Positions 44,050 through 53,816 are shown, numbered from the stretch's first letter. The stretch: DNA of 64,000 nt from Sporosarcina aquimarina (GCF_023715615.1 NZ_JAMBOM010000001.1:496001-560000), one strand, 5' to 3'. Made by a program: numbers and translations. The notes: generated by a model not told the origin, from the sequence alone.

Positions 44050-47000
44050 TTACTTGCCATTCTTCTTACCTGAAGAAAGACCGATTTCATGAAGTGTTGG
44101 TGCAACACCATCCCATTCAATCTTAATTTCAAAGACATTTTTAGATTTAGCTGTGCTAAACACATTCAAAGATTTAGCTAGCGTACCAACTTTAGCCCAA
44201 CCTTTTTCGGTTCTTATTGAAACAACTGCATTCGAAATAGTGGAAGGGTTTTGGTTTACAGTAAACTTATTGATATCGGTTCTATCAGAAAGTTTATAGA
44301 CCAGGCTACCACTCTTAGGTGCATTTACATCTGGTTTAAATGCTGTGTTTAATTTACCGTCAATCATGTTAGCTGGTTCAAATTTAGCTTCAGCAGATGG
44401 TCTAACCTCAAATGTAACATCTTTATTGGAATATTGGACTTCTAAATTTGTAATATCAAATTTAACTGCATGTTTTATGTTATTGATTACACGGATATAC
44501 CTTGCATTTATAACTTTTGTTAAATCCTTTACTTCAGTCCATTCAACACCATTGATGGATGTTTCTAGCGTTAATTGTTCATTGTTTGTAACATCAGCAA
44601 TGATCGATGTTACTTCTTTAATTTTGTTAAGTTTGATACCAACATATTGACCTTTGGCTAATTTAATGCCTTTTACATTCGCAAGAGTCGCGTTAGAAGG
44701 GAAGATATCTACTTCGTTTGCTGCTAATTTTTTAGCGTTTGTATATACGTCTCTTTTAATATGATCCGCATCATCCTTGTTGATGGATAACTCACGAACA
44801 GAAATCCAGTTATTCTTAAGTTCACCTGTTGGAATTACTCTTACATGTTTAGCCTTAAAATTTAAGTCATCAATAACGATTTTTTGCGTATTTGGACCAT
44901 ATATTTTCCCGTCTACGTCTTTCCACTTTTTCCCGTTCATGGAATATTGGAATTTAACATAGTTAAATGAGTCACCAGCACCTGGCTCACCCTGTTCAAA
45001 AGTAATGCTATGAACGTCTGTTACTTTATTTAATTCTACCGCAACATAGTCATCTGCCTTCGCACCGCGGCGTACCCACATCGTAGATAATCTATCAGTA
45101 CCACCATCTACGATATTTTGAATATGTCCCCAATATAAGTTTGGTCCCATGTTTGTGTAAGGGAAGAGTACTAATCCATTCATATCTGGATTGTTTTTTT
45201 GATTAAACTTTTCGCTTAGTAATCTTGATAAGTCATTAATGAAAGGTACTAAATATTTTGTTCCTGGCTCTGGTCTAGTTTGACCATTATTGATGGCTGG
45301 AACTCTATGAGATTTTGAAGCGGTATATTCATTTTCACCTTGAACATAGTACTTCATGGCCTCATCATAATTACCTTTTTCGAAAGCTACTGCTGCATTT
45401 ATATAGGCAATTGTTGACTCGGCTTCATCTCTTAAAGAATCGACCCAACCTTTAATTTCTGTCTTTAATAGTTCATTTTCAGATTTCTGTGCGAAGCTAT
45501 TTGTATCATCTACAATCTTTCCATATTCTTTTAACAGGTACTTGCTATCTTTTTTAATGGGCTTTCCAGCAAATAATTTTTTTGTGAAATCTCTTATATA
45601 TGGAGCTAACTCTTCTGACTCTTCTAAAGCTAAACCATGCCAGTTTGGAGCTGGATCACTCATATGTTTTGCAAATGTGTGTAACTCTTCTGCTGCATCG
45701 GGTTCAATGTACTTGAAAGAATCCGCCCAGCTTTTGTCCATGTCGAATCCTGCTCGATTCCAACCGAAGTCTGCGATTGCAAATAGAGCTACTTTTGAGG
45801 ATTGAGCTTCTTGCATGGGGTTCGTTACAATACCACGGAAGTTGGTAACTGAAGGATCTAGCATTTCACCTTTACCCATTAATAACCTCTTATTGTTGAT
45901 ATCATTAACTGGCCAGTTTAACCACATGAATGGCTCACGACCAACTGCTTCCTCAAAGAAATCAAACGTTTCTTTATTTACATCACCAAGAACTACGTCA
46001 CCTGTCCACATAATTTCAGTAGATTTAGGCATTTGTCCGATTGTATTTAAATATTCGTTATTAACATCGCCACCTGCAGACTCTTTTGTATATACCTTAG
46101 GAACGAAGATAAAGCTATATACATCGCCTTTCGATACGCGCCACTCTTCTAAATCGTTCATTAATCTAACTTGGTCTGCTGCTTCTCCTTCTGCTGCATC
46201 ATCGCCAAGTACACCAAATTGACGCACACCAACATCATATAATTGCTCGAACTTAGCAATGATTGTTGCTAAATCTTCTTGATAGTTTGCTTCATCCTCA
46301 AATTGAATTGCATTGTGTAAGAATGGATGAATCGTCCAAATGAATTTGTTCTTAGTAGCAGCTCCAACCTCAACCAAATCTTTAATTTCAGTTAACTTTT
46401 CAGCGGGGTAGGGCTCTCTCCATTTAAGACTGTGATACTCATCATCTTTTGGTGCGAAGATGTAAGCATTCATCTTAAAGTCTCCACCAAATTCCATTAA
46501 GCTCTTACGGTTTTCATTGCTCCAAGGAATACCATAATATCCTTCGATGAATCCACGCCAATGACCATCTGAATAATCTTTTATTAATAGATTTTTAATT
46601 TTAGAGTCTTCTAATTGCTTGAAAATCAGTTTTAAAGTTGTAATTCCGTAGAAAGCAGAATCTGTATCTTTACCTAAGACAGCGATTACGTTTTCACGAA
46701 CAGATAGGATATGAGAATCGTTTTCTTTGAAATGAGCTTCATCATCTAACCCTTTTGTATCGAAGTACTTATCAACGATTTCGCCTGAGTTGTGGATCCC
46801 AACAATAACGTTTGTTTTTCCTTCTTGAATTTCTGTACCGACTGTATGGTTAATATTTTTAATGGCTAACACTTCGTTTAAACGATTTTTTGTTGCTTCA
46901 TCCAATCCACTCTCAAAGACAACGTTTATATCTGAACCTAAGTCAAGATTTCCTTTGTTGTATACAATACTTTGAGGAATTGGATAGATTTCATAACCTT

Positions 47001-47160
47001 TCTTATCTTTTGCTTTTGCCGGGATACTAACTTTTTTACTCGTTTCCTTTTTTACTTCATCTGCTTGTACAATAAAGCTAGTTGGTAGTAATGAAATTAA
47101 CATTACCAAAGACATCATAATTACTAATAAAGAATTTTTCTTTTTTCTAGATAAATGCAT
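44050..47160 (-). CDS. Secreted GH84 beta-N-acetylglucosaminidase (NagJ/hyaluronidase type)
   Basis: The 1036-residue exported enzyme removes terminal beta-GlcNAc from glycans. A signal peptide (1-33) leads to a GH20b-like domain (about 50-180), then the GH84 catalytic barrel with RGFIEGYYGIPWSNENR, GGDFKMNAYIFAPKDD and the catalytic Asp pair in FGVLGDDAAEGE. After it come a helical linker and two F5/8-type (CBM32-like) sugar-binding domains around 690-830 and 830-1030. No sortase or SLH anchor is seen, so it is probably released. The ATG follows AGGGGAA. A second GH84 enzyme starts at 62463. It may act on host or environmental glycans or on self polymer. Confidence 0.93.
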   Translation of the reverse strand: MHLSRKKKNSLLVIMMSLVMLISLLPTSFIVQADEVKKETSKKVSIPAKAKDKKGYEIYPIPQSIVYNKGNLDLGSDINVVFESGLDEATKNRLNEVLAIKNINHTVGTEIQEGKTNVIVGIHNSGEIVDKYFDTKGLDDEAHFKENDSHILSVRENVIAVLGKDTDSAFYGITTLKLIFKQLEDSKIKNLLIKDYSDGHWRGFIEGYYGIPWSNENRKSLMEFGGDFKMNAYIFAPKDDEYHSLKWREPYPAEKLTEIKDLVEVGAATKNKFIWTIHPFLHNAIQFEDEANYQEDLATIIAKFEQLYDVGVRQFGVLGDDAAEGEAADQVRLMNDLEEWRVSKGDVYSFIFVPKVYTKESAGGDVNNEYLNTIGQMPKSTEIMWTGDVVLGDVNKETFDFFEEAVGREPFMWLNWPVNDINNKRLLMGKGEMLDPSVTNFRGIVTNPMQEAQSSKVALFAIADFGWNRAGFDMDKSWADSFKYIEPDAAEELHTFAKHMSDPAPNWHGLALEESEELAPYIRDFTKKLFAGKPIKKDSKYLLKEYGKIVDDTNSFAQKSENELLKTEIKGWVDSLRDEAESTIAYINAAVAFEKGNYDEAMKYYVQGENEYTASKSHRVPAINNGQTRPEPGTKYLVPFINDLSRLLSEKFNQKNNPDMNGLVLFPYTNMGPNLYWGHIQNIVDGGTDRLSTMWVRRGAKADDYVAVELNKVTDVHSITFEQGEPGAGDSFNYVKFQYSMNGKKWKDVDGKIYGPNTQKIVIDDLNFKAKHVRVIPTGELKNNWISVRELSINKDDADHIKRDVYTNAKKLAANEVDIFPSNATLANVKGIKLAKGQYVGIKLNKIKEVTSIIADVTNNEQLTLETSINGVEWTEVKDLTKVINARYIRVINNIKHAVKFDITNLEVQYSNKDVTFEVRPSAEAKFEPANMIDGKLNTAFKPDVNAPKSGSLVYKLSDRTDINKFTVNQNPSTISNAVVSIRTEKGWAKVGTLAKSLNVFSTAKSKNVFEIKIEWDGVAPTLHEIGLSSGKKNGK

Positions 47161-47261
47161 GTGAATTCCCCTTTACTATTTAAAATAGTTTACGTTTCTT
47201 CTTCGAAAAGGCTATGCCTCTTCACCACGCAATTAAAATACTATTCGCAATTATTATGAAT

Positions 47262-47376
47262 TACAATAGGTACCTGGACCCCGCACGATTCAGACGCTAA
47301 TCTAACAATTTAAACGAGATACATGGATGACTTTCACTTGTTATGTAAGTAGTAGGTAAAAGTGAGCGTCGAATAG
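47262..47376. repeat. Dispersed intergenic repeat, copy 2
   Basis: Matches 35541-35655 along its full 115 bases with roughly four in five bases the same, including the edges ACAATAGGTACCTGGA and GTAGGTAAAAGTGAGCGTC. Confidence 0.75.
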
Positions 47377-47399
47377 GCTGATGAAATAAAAAAATCGCG

Positions 47400-47565
47400 T
47401 GCCTGTGTACCACACAATACAGACATTAGTCTGATAATTCGAGAACAGTAAACGAGTAGGAATCACCCAGTAATAGATCGTGCTGGAGGATTTTTTTTGC
47501 CTGTGCACCTTACAATTTGAACACTATTCATAAATTTCCTGGAGTTGTGTCGTACGCAGGCATAG
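47400..47565. repeat. Short repeat copies with inverted ends
   Basis: GCCTGTGTACCACACAATAC at 47400 and GCCTGTGCACCTTACAATTT at 47501. The second copy ends with TTGTGTCGTACGCAGGC near 47565, forming inverted ends of a ~65-base unit. Confidence 0.6.
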
Positions 47566-47567
47566 CT

Positions 47568-47687
47568 TTTTGCGAAAAAGATTGCATCCAGATCGATGGC
47601 ACTCATGAATTCTTCGTATTGTCGGGGAGATTCCCTCTCATCAAAGTATTTGATGCTAAATAGACTCTGCCGTCGTATCAAGGTCAA
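47568..47687 (-). pseudogene. Transposase N-terminal remnant (IS1182-like)
   Basis: About 40 codons from ATG 47687 encode RRQSLFSIKYFDERES and EEFMSAIDLDAIFFAK, which resemble the start of IS1182-type transposases (…SAIDLDAIY…). Beyond it the frame runs into the repeat copy. Only the N-terminus remains and no terminal repeats were found. Confidence 0.45.
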
Positions 47688-47843
47688 AGCGAGTACCTCC
47701 AGTATGTTGGGATGGTTTAGTTGACTACCATTCTATTAGACTTGGGGAGATACTACTTTTTATGTCTCAAAATCCTTGGTGTATAAGGGCTGAGAATTAT
47801 GAAATACACTCACATAAGTTCAAAATGAAAACAGACGAAATTT

Positions 47844-47876
47844 AAGGCATTCTATCATCAGATAAGATAGAATGCC
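47844..47876 (-). terminator. Terminator of the symporter operon
   Basis: GGCATTCTATC / GATAGAATGCC perfect 11-bp stem with a nine-base loop, 32 bases past the symporter stop. The T tract on the minus strand is short. Confidence 0.6.
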
Positions 47877-47907
47877 TATTAAATGCTTTTCGCTAATATT
47901 GCAATTG

Positions 47908-49377
47908 TTATTCAGTTGGTGCAGTGTTTGTTTGAAAAGAATGTGATTTTCTTGTAGCTAGACTGATGACAAACATCAAGATAATGTTCGTAAACAGTGC
48001 GATAATTCCGATGTTTAAGTCTTGTATGACACTCGGAAGGCTGGGGAATAATTGCGCCATTGTTGTTTTGGAGAAAGTGACATATATGACAATGGCTACG
48101 CCTGTAAACATCCCGAAGCCAGCTCCGAATTTGTTAACAGTATTCGTTTTCCTCAGACTCAAGTATAAAGAAGGTGCCATCTGTGTAATTAGACTGAAAG
48201 AAGTCAAATACAAAGTGGCGAGAGTTTCACTGCCACTCATTGAAAAGAATGCGCATACTAAGGAAAGCAGTACGACGAAGCCTTTTGCAGTCAGGGATTT
48301 ACTTTTTTCGGAAATCGTTGGTTTCAGCGGTTCGATGACATTAGTGGTAATCATGGTTGCTGCTGACATGAGCATCATAGAACCGGGTACGAGGGTGGCC
48401 AGCAAACCTGTTGCTCCGATAATGCCAACAAACCAAGGATTGAATGTTTTCATGGACAATTCCAACAAGGCGAAATCTCCGTTCTTAAGCCCTGGTAGTT
48501 CTACAATTGCAGTGAAACCAACAAAGTAAATGAATAAAACCATTATTGCATAAAGCGGCAAAAGAACAGCGTTCAACCGAAAGGATTTTGCACTTTTGGA
48601 AGCATAAATGGTTGGTGCGTTATGGGGCCACATGAAATAAGCAAACGCACTGATAGCAACCGTTGAGACAAACCAGGAGACACTCATGCCTTTGGAAGGG
48701 AGAGTAAGCGCTTCTGGTTTTACTTCCTTGACTGCTTGAAACAGACCATGAAAACTTCCATGATAATGGATTGGTAAATAAATACCTAAAAATAAAATGA
48801 CAAAGAATATTAAGATATCTTTTACGACAGATGTCCAGGCAGAACCGTGAATGCCGGACGCCATTACGTATGCTAGTAATGCAAACATACCAATCCAAAT
48901 AGCAACCGTTGGAGAAATGGCCCCGTACGAAGTCGTTGCGACTAGGATACCCATGGATTTGAACAAAATCGTAATGTATGGAATCAATGCGACCACGCCG
49001 ATTAAGGCTACAAATACACCGAGTCCTTTACTGTTGTATTTTACAGAGAAAAACTGGGATTGGGACACAATATTTTTCTCTTTCGCGTATTTCCAGATAG
49101 GAGGCAAAATCCAGTAGGAGGTAATAGTGCCCAATGCCGTAAAAGCCAGTAAATAAAAAGCAGCTGCTCCGTTGTTAAATGCCAATCCACTTGTTCCGAG
49201 TAGAGTAAACACTGAATAAGTCTCACCTGCAAGGAGTAAGAAAATGAAGATTCCGCCAAACCCCCTGCCCCCGATGGCCCACTGCTCCATGCTCATATCT
49301 TTCCCGCGTTTCGCAAGCAGTCCGAGTGTAATACTTAATACTAGGAATACAATTATTATCAGCAATGAGATATTCAA
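47908..49377 (-). CDS. Sodium:solute symporter (SSS family)
   Basis: The 489-residue protein has about 13 membrane helices and the SSS-family core: MSMEQWAIGGRGFGGIFIF then LLAGETYSVFTLLGTSG in the first helices, FGFSKPIA-type features replaced by GASGWAY-like patterns later (VGIIGATGLLATLVPGS). It imports a solute with Na+. The ATG overlaps the stop of the DUF3311 gene by four bases; this DUF3311-SSS pair is a common two-gene transporter unit. Located after the AllB- and AllC-like genes, it probably imports allantoin, a hydantoin or another ureide. A cre site lies upstream of the pair. Confidence 0.9.
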   Translation of the reverse strand: MNISLLIIIVFLVLSITLGLLAKRGKDMSMEQWAIGGRGFGGIFIFLLLAGETYSVFTLLGTSGLAFNNGAAAFYLLAFTALGTITSYWILPPIWKYAKEKNIVSQSQFFSVKYNSKGLGVFVALIGVVALIPYITILFKSMGILVATTSYGAISPTVAIWIGMFALLAYVMASGIHGSAWTSVVKDILIFFVILFLGIYLPIHYHGSFHGLFQAVKEVKPEALTLPSKGMSVSWFVSTVAISAFAYFMWPHNAPTIYASKSAKSFRLNAVLLPLYAIMVLFIYFVGFTAIVELPGLKNGDFALLELSMKTFNPWFVGIIGATGLLATLVPGSMMLMSAATMITTNVIEPLKPTISEKSKSLTAKGFVVLLSLVCAFFSMSGSETLATLYLTSFSLITQMAPSLYLSLRKTNTVNKFGAGFGMFTGVAIVIYVTFSKTTMAQLFPSLPSVIQDLNIGIIALFTNIILMFVISLATRKSHSFQTNTAPTE

Positions 49378-49577
49378 TCTTCTTCACTCCCTTTATTTAA
49401 AGGATCTAATTGATAGATTGTAAACATAATGATGGAACAGAGAACTGACCAAAGGATTATCCAGAATAAGAAGAAGGGGAGACCCAAAACGTAAGGTTCT
49501 ACCTTATTGACAAAAGCAGCGCCTCCTAATATTGCTATAAAAGGGAGGACAGCTAGCAGATAATAGGGTTTCATCAA
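49374..49577 (-). CDS. DUF3311 small membrane partner of the symporter
   Basis: The 67-residue protein has two membrane helices (about 6-24 and 33-55) with the DUF3311 pattern PYVLGLPFFLFWIILWSVLC. Proteins of this kind are almost always encoded just before an SSS transporter and are thought to be an accessory subunit. It starts at ATG 49577 after AGGTGATTTG and ends overlapping the symporter start. A perfect cre site is 27 bases upstream, so transport is probably repressed by CcpA when preferred sugars are present. Confidence 0.85.
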   Translation of the reverse strand: MMKPYYLLAVLPFIAILGGAAFVNKVEPYVLGLPFFLFWIILWSVLCSIIMFTIYQLDPLNKGSEED

Positions 49578-49603
49578 ATCACCTGAACTTTCTAATTGTA
49601 GTA

Positions 49604-49618
49604 ATGCAAACGCTTTCT
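49604..49618. promoter_or_regulatory. CcpA cre site upstream of the transporter pair
   Basis: ATGCAAACGCTTTCT matches the cre consensus WTGNAANCGNWNNCW at every defined position, in the gap between the AllB-like gene and DUF3311. Confidence 0.75.
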
Positions 49619-49670
49619 TCTTAGGAGAAAGAAAAGAAACTCTTTTAGGAGCTCTTTTCTATTATTTTTC

Positions 49671-51044
49671 TTATTTTGCTGCCGAACCTGGTACGAATTT
49701 TCCGTAACCCGGCTCTTTTTTTACGTTCTCGCCATCATATACCTCTTCACCGCGTACAATTGTTGAAATGACTTTTCCGTTCAATTTCTGCCCATTAAAC
49801 GGAGTCAGCTTTGAATGTGAGCGGAAGCTTTCCTGGTCAACAATTGTTGTTTGCGCAGGATCGACAACTGTAAAGTCAGCATCGTAGCCTTCGCTGATTT
49901 TACCTTTACCGGGAATGGAAAAGACTTCTGCTGGATGGGTAGACATTAAATCGGCAAATTGATTTGCTGTTAAGCGTCCTTTCGCCACTGTGCTATTAAA
50001 CATAAGTGGTGTCATGACTTCAACACCGGGCAGGCCAGAAGACGCGAGGAAGATATTATCGTTGCCTTTTGCTTTATGTTCAGATCCCCAAGGGGCATGG
50101 TCGGAAGAAATTAGATTGATATTTCCATCCTCCAGGTGATTCCATAGCCCGGCCACTTCTTCTTTTTCACGGAGAGGAGGATTGTTTTTCGCTATCGGTC
50201 CTAACTTGTCCAAATCGTCTACATCCAACAGTAGATAAGGATAGCAAGTTTCACAAGTAACATTTACCCCCTGTTGTTTAAAGTTTTGAATCAAATCGAT
50301 TGTGCGCGGATGGCTGACATGAACGATATGAAGCTTTACATTCGTCCAATATGCAAATTCCATCAATTTTAGGACTGCACTAGTTTCCGTTAGCGGCGGA
50401 CGGGTTTCGTTATGAGCCTTCGGATATACTTTTCCTTCATTTTGATAAGTGTCAATCATATCTACAATAATCTCATCATTTTCCGAGTGGAAAGCGGCAC
50501 GTAATCCGGTTTGTTCAATGAGTTCCATCGCTTTTAGGATTTCTGGATCAGGAATCCGGGGGAAACGGTATTCGTCTGTTTCAAATGTAGACATTTTGAA
50601 TGCGATGGCGCCTGCTTCCGCCATTGGGATTACTTGGTCTGTTCCATTCGTTTTGGAAATCGTTCCCCAGAGACAGATATCCACGACCGCCTCCTTTTCC
50701 AGCTGTTCCACTTTCTTTTTAAAGATATCGACATTATTGATTGGATTCGGCAAGTCATAAGGCATGTCCATAAAAGTCGTTATTCCACCGGCTGCAGCAG
50801 ATGAGCTTGTCGTGATAAAGCCTTCCGCCGGGTTGCTGAAGCAGTGCACATGCACGTCAATCATTCCTGGGAATACATATGCTTGACCGAAGTCCTGGAC
50901 GTCGTCTGCTGTCAGTTTGCCTGAACCTTCGTGGATAGCGACTATTTTACCGTTTTTGATGCCGACTTCCCCTTGTATGGTTCGGTTTGGCAATACTAGG
51001 TGTCCTTGAATGATGCGGTCTAATTTTTGATTCAATTTAAACAC
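49671..51044 (-). CDS. allB: Allantoinase/dihydropyrimidinase-type amidohydrolase
   Basis: This 457-residue cyclic amidase opens a ureide ring such as allantoin. Metal ligands of the family are present: DVHVHCFSNPAEG (residues ~59), the likely carboxylated Lys in AFKMSTFETD, His in FHSENDE, IVHVSHPRTID and the Asp in ISSDHAPWGSEHK. Length and order fit allantoinase or dihydroorotase-like enzymes, with GIDVH replaced by MIDVH. It begins four bases after the IclR regulator gene and precedes the transporter pair on the minus strand. The linked AllC-like enzyme favours allantoin, though a related hydantoin or pyrimidine substrate is possible. Confidence 0.85.
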   Translation of the reverse strand: MFKLNQKLDRIIQGHLVLPNRTIQGEVGIKNGKIVAIHEGSGKLTADDVQDFGQAYVFPGMIDVHVHCFSNPAEGFITTSSSAAAGGITTFMDMPYDLPNPINNVDIFKKKVEQLEKEAVVDICLWGTISKTNGTDQVIPMAEAGAIAFKMSTFETDEYRFPRIPDPEILKAMELIEQTGLRAAFHSENDEIIVDMIDTYQNEGKVYPKAHNETRPPLTETSAVLKLMEFAYWTNVKLHIVHVSHPRTIDLIQNFKQQGVNVTCETCYPYLLLDVDDLDKLGPIAKNNPPLREKEEVAGLWNHLEDGNINLISSDHAPWGSEHKAKGNDNIFLASSGLPGVEVMTPLMFNSTVAKGRLTANQFADLMSTHPAEVFSIPGKGKISEGYDADFTVVDPAQTTIVDQESFRSHSKLTPFNGQKLNGKVISTIVRGEEVYDGENVKKEPGYGKFVPGSAAK

Positions 51045-51048
51045 TCCT

Positions 51049-51780
51049 CTATAACTGTACTTCGATTTTTGTCACAGCTTTTCTGATTTCGGCTACAAAC
51101 TCCTCAGCCGGTTTCTTACTCATTCGGTCACGTGGGCCAGCAACACTTAAGGAGCCCAATAATTTATCATCACTATCGAAAATTGGAAGGCCGATGGATA
51201 CTACACCTTCATCGATTTCACTGTCTGAATATGCAAAGCCCACTTGCCGAATTGCTTCTAAATGTTCCTTCATCTTCTTTGCCTGGATAATCGTATTGTC
51301 AGTGTGAGCCTGGATAGGAACACGTTCGTACAGTTCATCTACTGTGCTATCTCCCATGAAGGCAAGTAAAGCCTTGGAGGAAGCTCCACCATATAGAGGT
51401 ACAATATTCCCTTGTTCAGACGACACTTTTACCGGATGGCCGGATGGCACGGAAGACAGGCAGACTGCTTGCATATTGGAAGGTACTAGTAAAATGGAGG
51501 TTTCACCGGTAACTTTGGTCAGTTCCCGCATCGCTTCCTGAGAGATGACAGGAAGGTCGATATCCATTTTGATAATCTTCGCGAGCTTCAGAAAAATATA
51601 GCCAAGGCAGTACACACCAGGAGAATATTCAACGATATATCCTTTTTCCTTAAGTAAACGCATATGGCGGTAGACGGAGCTTTGTGGTTGCTTAAGCCTT
51701 TCAGCTAACTCAGGTACGGTAAATGCCCGGTTTTCAAAATCGAATTGTTCCAGTATTTCCAATGTTTTTTCAGCGCTCAT
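51049..51780 (-). CDS. IclR-family transcriptional regulator of the ureide cluster
   Basis: The 243-residue protein has an N-terminal winged helix (about 1-65, EKTLEILEQFDFENRAFTVPELAERL) and a C-terminal IclR effector domain (YSPGVYCLGYIFLKLAKI to FVAEIRKAV). It probably senses a cluster substrate such as a ureide or glyoxylate and represses or activates the two divergent-spaced transcription units. A perfect 18-bp inverted repeat is just upstream of its start, and a related palindrome lies before the aroM gene. It is co-transcribed with the AllB-like gene four bases on. Confidence 0.9.
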   Translation of the reverse strand: MSAEKTLEILEQFDFENRAFTVPELAERLKQPQSSVYRHMRLLKEKGYIVEYSPGVYCLGYIFLKLAKIIKMDIDLPVISQEAMRELTKVTGETSILLVPSNMQAVCLSSVPSGHPVKVSSEQGNIVPLYGGASSKALLAFMGDSTVDELYERVPIQAHTDNTIIQAKKMKEHLEAIRQVGFAYSDSEIDEGVVSIGLPIFDSDDKLLGSLSVAGPRDRMSKKPAEEFVAEIRKAVTKIEVQL

Positions 51781-51802
51781 ATAATCACCTTTTCTGATTA
51801 GT

Positions 51803-51846
51803 AGTTATCAATTCTCTATATTTGATAATATAGAGAATTGATAACT
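51803..51846. promoter_or_regulatory. Candidate IclR operator, perfect 18-bp inverted repeat
   Basis: AGTTATCAATTCTCTATA (51803-51820) and TATAGAGAATTGATAACT (51829-51846) flank TTTGATAA. It sits 23 bases upstream of the iclR-type gene. The TTATCAAnT/TTTGATAA core recurs at 53880-53917. Confidence 0.65.
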
Positions 51847-51911
51847 CATTTACAATTATTTATTGGACGTAATTGCTTTCAGAAATAAAGGCGATTAAAA
51901 GGTGCGACTTA

Positions 51912-53147
51912 TCAGGACGGCTTGCCGACCTCTAAAACAGTGTTCAGCAAAGTCTGAGCACCCTTTGCCAGATCTTGTTGGTCAGCCCATTCTTCTGGAC
52001 AATGGCTTCTTCCGTCTTTGCAGGGGATGAACAGCATACCGACAGGTGCCAGAAGGGACATCTGATTCGCATCATGACCGGCACCGCTCGGCAGTTCTAC
52101 GAGCCTGTCAGTCACCTTACTGCCTGCTTTGTGAAGAAGGGACTGGATGTCCTTGTCTATCGTAATCGCTTGAGAACGTGAAATATTTTCATGTGCAACG
52201 TGGACAGCCCGATGACTGGCGATATTTTGAGCTTTTTTAATAAATGACTCACTGACTTCATCAATTGCCTTTTCGGACGTGCTTCTGATCTCCAAAAGGA
52301 ATTCTACTTTTCCTGGTACTACGTTGGAGCCGTTTGGATAATTAGCGATGACACCTGCCGTGCCAACGACTGACTCTTCGTATGTTCTACTAGCTACTTC
52401 TTCCAGTGCAAGGATCATTTGTGAAGCAGCAGCCAGTGCATCATTCCGTAAATGCATAGGTGTCGTACCGGCGTGATTGGGCTTGCCTTCTACAATTATT
52501 TTATAACGTTGGATACCCACAATACCTGTCACAATTCCTAAATCGGCTTGTTCGTGTAAAAGAACTGGTCCTTGTTCAATATGGAGTTCAAGATATAAAT
52601 AGATATCGCTCTGTTTTTTTAAACAAGCAGCAATCTCATCAGGTTTTCCTCCAGCGAATGCAATAGCTTCACCTAATGTTTGGCCTTCTTTATTGGTATA
52701 AGTAAGCATCTCTTCAGACAAATTACCGCTCCAAGCCCTGCTTCCTACTGTGGACAGCCCGTATTCTGAAGGTTCTTCTGCAGTGAAGTCTACGATTTCA
52801 AGCGGGCGATCCAATTGAAAGGAATGATCATGCAGCGTACGGGCAACTTCCAAACCTGCCAGCACACCTGCAATCCCATCAAATCTTCCTCCATCAGTAA
52901 CCGTGTCCGTGTGCGAACCGATGATTATAGGTGGCAATGCTGGATTTTTGCCTTCTAGACGTCCTATTACATTAGCCGCTTCATCTATTCGCACTTCCAA
53001 ACCACAGGCTTTCATCTCTTTCATAAGCCACTGTCTGCCTTCGTTATAGACAGGTGAAAATGAGCGTCTTGTCCAAGGCATTCCGGGTATCGTAAACTCA
53101 GCCAAGTGATGGATCATTTCCCATAAACGGCTTGCATTGATTTCCAC
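51912..53147 (-). CDS. allC: Allantoate amidohydrolase/N-carbamoyl amidase (M20 family)
   Basis: The 411-residue zinc or manganese enzyme hydrolyses allantoate or an N-carbamoyl amino acid. Metal and catalytic motifs of the M20 hydantoinase/carbamoylase group are complete: GSHTDTVTDGGRFDGIAGVL, DFTAEEPSEYGLSTVGSRAW, YLELHIEQGPVL, GTTPMHLRNDAL and PSGAGHDANQMS. It follows the aroM gene by 21 bases in a minus-strand operon. In sequence it cannot be told apart from beta-ureidopropionase or carbamoylase; the nearby allantoinase-type gene supports ureide degradation. Confidence 0.88.
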   Translation of the reverse strand: MEINASRLWEMIHHLAEFTIPGMPWTRRSFSPVYNEGRQWLMKEMKACGLEVRIDEAANVIGRLEGKNPALPPIIIGSHTDTVTDGGRFDGIAGVLAGLEVARTLHDHSFQLDRPLEIVDFTAEEPSEYGLSTVGSRAWSGNLSEEMLTYTNKEGQTLGEAIAFAGGKPDEIAACLKKQSDIYLYLELHIEQGPVLLHEQADLGIVTGIVGIQRYKIIVEGKPNHAGTTPMHLRNDALAAASQMILALEEVASRTYEESVVGTAGVIANYPNGSNVVPGKVEFLLEIRSTSEKAIDEVSESFIKKAQNIASHRAVHVAHENISRSQAITIDKDIQSLLHKAGSKVTDRLVELPSGAGHDANQMSLLAPVGMLFIPCKDGRSHCPEEWADQQDLAKGAQTLLNTVLEVGKPS

Positions 53148-53168
53148 GTAGGCATTCTCCTTTTTCAG

Positions 53169-53816
53169 TTAGTTGGAAAGTTGCATTACTTTATCAAGTA
53201 ATGCATTCTGGGCACCAAAACATCTACAGGGATAGGCATTTTCAATGGTGTCAGGTAACTCCGTGCCATAACCGTAGCAGTCTAAAATCACGAATTCAGG
53301 CGCATACTTTCGTATTTGAGCCATTATTTGTGAATAATTGCATTCCGATTTAGGATCCACTGCAAAAAAGTGTTTGTCTCCTTCGACACCTTCCCATTTA
53401 GCAGGGGCAGTAAGGAGCTGTTCAGGGATAGGAACAAAAATTGCAGTTCGATTGTTTGAGCGGATCACTGAACTCTGCATCTTCAATTCCTCGAAAGGGA
53501 AAAGCAAGGGAACCTCACTGGATAGATGAGAAAATTCGCTCATACACAAAATCGCAATGGCTTCGGACGTAGGTTCAAATTGATGTACAAGTTCTTGTAA
53601 CCGCTGCTCGATAAATTGATGACCGACAGTAGCAGAACCGTCATTCAAAACGGCGTATAGTTTCTCTTCTTTATCGGAAATCGGCAACTGATGAATCGCA
53701 TCTGGTGTAACGTCATCCAGTGCGCCCACCAAACGAACATGAGAAATATTCTTCGAAACAAAAGGTGCCAGTAAGTCGGGTCTTGGAGTTTGCCCAATCG
53801 TCAGTAAAGTGATCAT
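53169..53816 (-). CDS. AroM-family protein
   Basis: This 215-residue protein starts ITLLTIGQTPRPDLLAPFV, the AroM hallmark, with ILCMSEFSHLSS near residue 90 and FVILDCYGYGTELP near 180, where Cys residues could act as in Asp/Glu-racemase-like folds. AroM proteins have no firm biochemical role, but they occur with amidase or ureide degradation genes. It is the first gene of the aroM-allC unit, with a palindrome and a perfect cre site upstream. The ATG follows AGGAGGAATGC. Confidence 0.85.
   Translation of the reverse strand: MITLLTIGQTPRPDLLAPFVSKNISHVRLVGALDDVTPDAIHQLPISDKEEKLYAVLNDGSATVGHQFIEQRLQELVHQFEPTSEAIAILCMSEFSHLSSEVPLLFPFEELKMQSSVIRSNNRTAIFVPIPEQLLTAPAKWEGVEGDKHFFAVDPKSECNYSQIMAQIRKYAPEFVILDCYGYGTELPDTIENAYPCRCFGAQNALLDKVMQLSN

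Larger units (their letters stand above)
47161..47907. other. 747-base region of repeats and transposon debris
   Basis: Contains one long dispersed repeat copy, two short copies and a transposase remnant, followed by the terminator of the transporter gene. No intact gene is seen. Confidence 0.6.
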
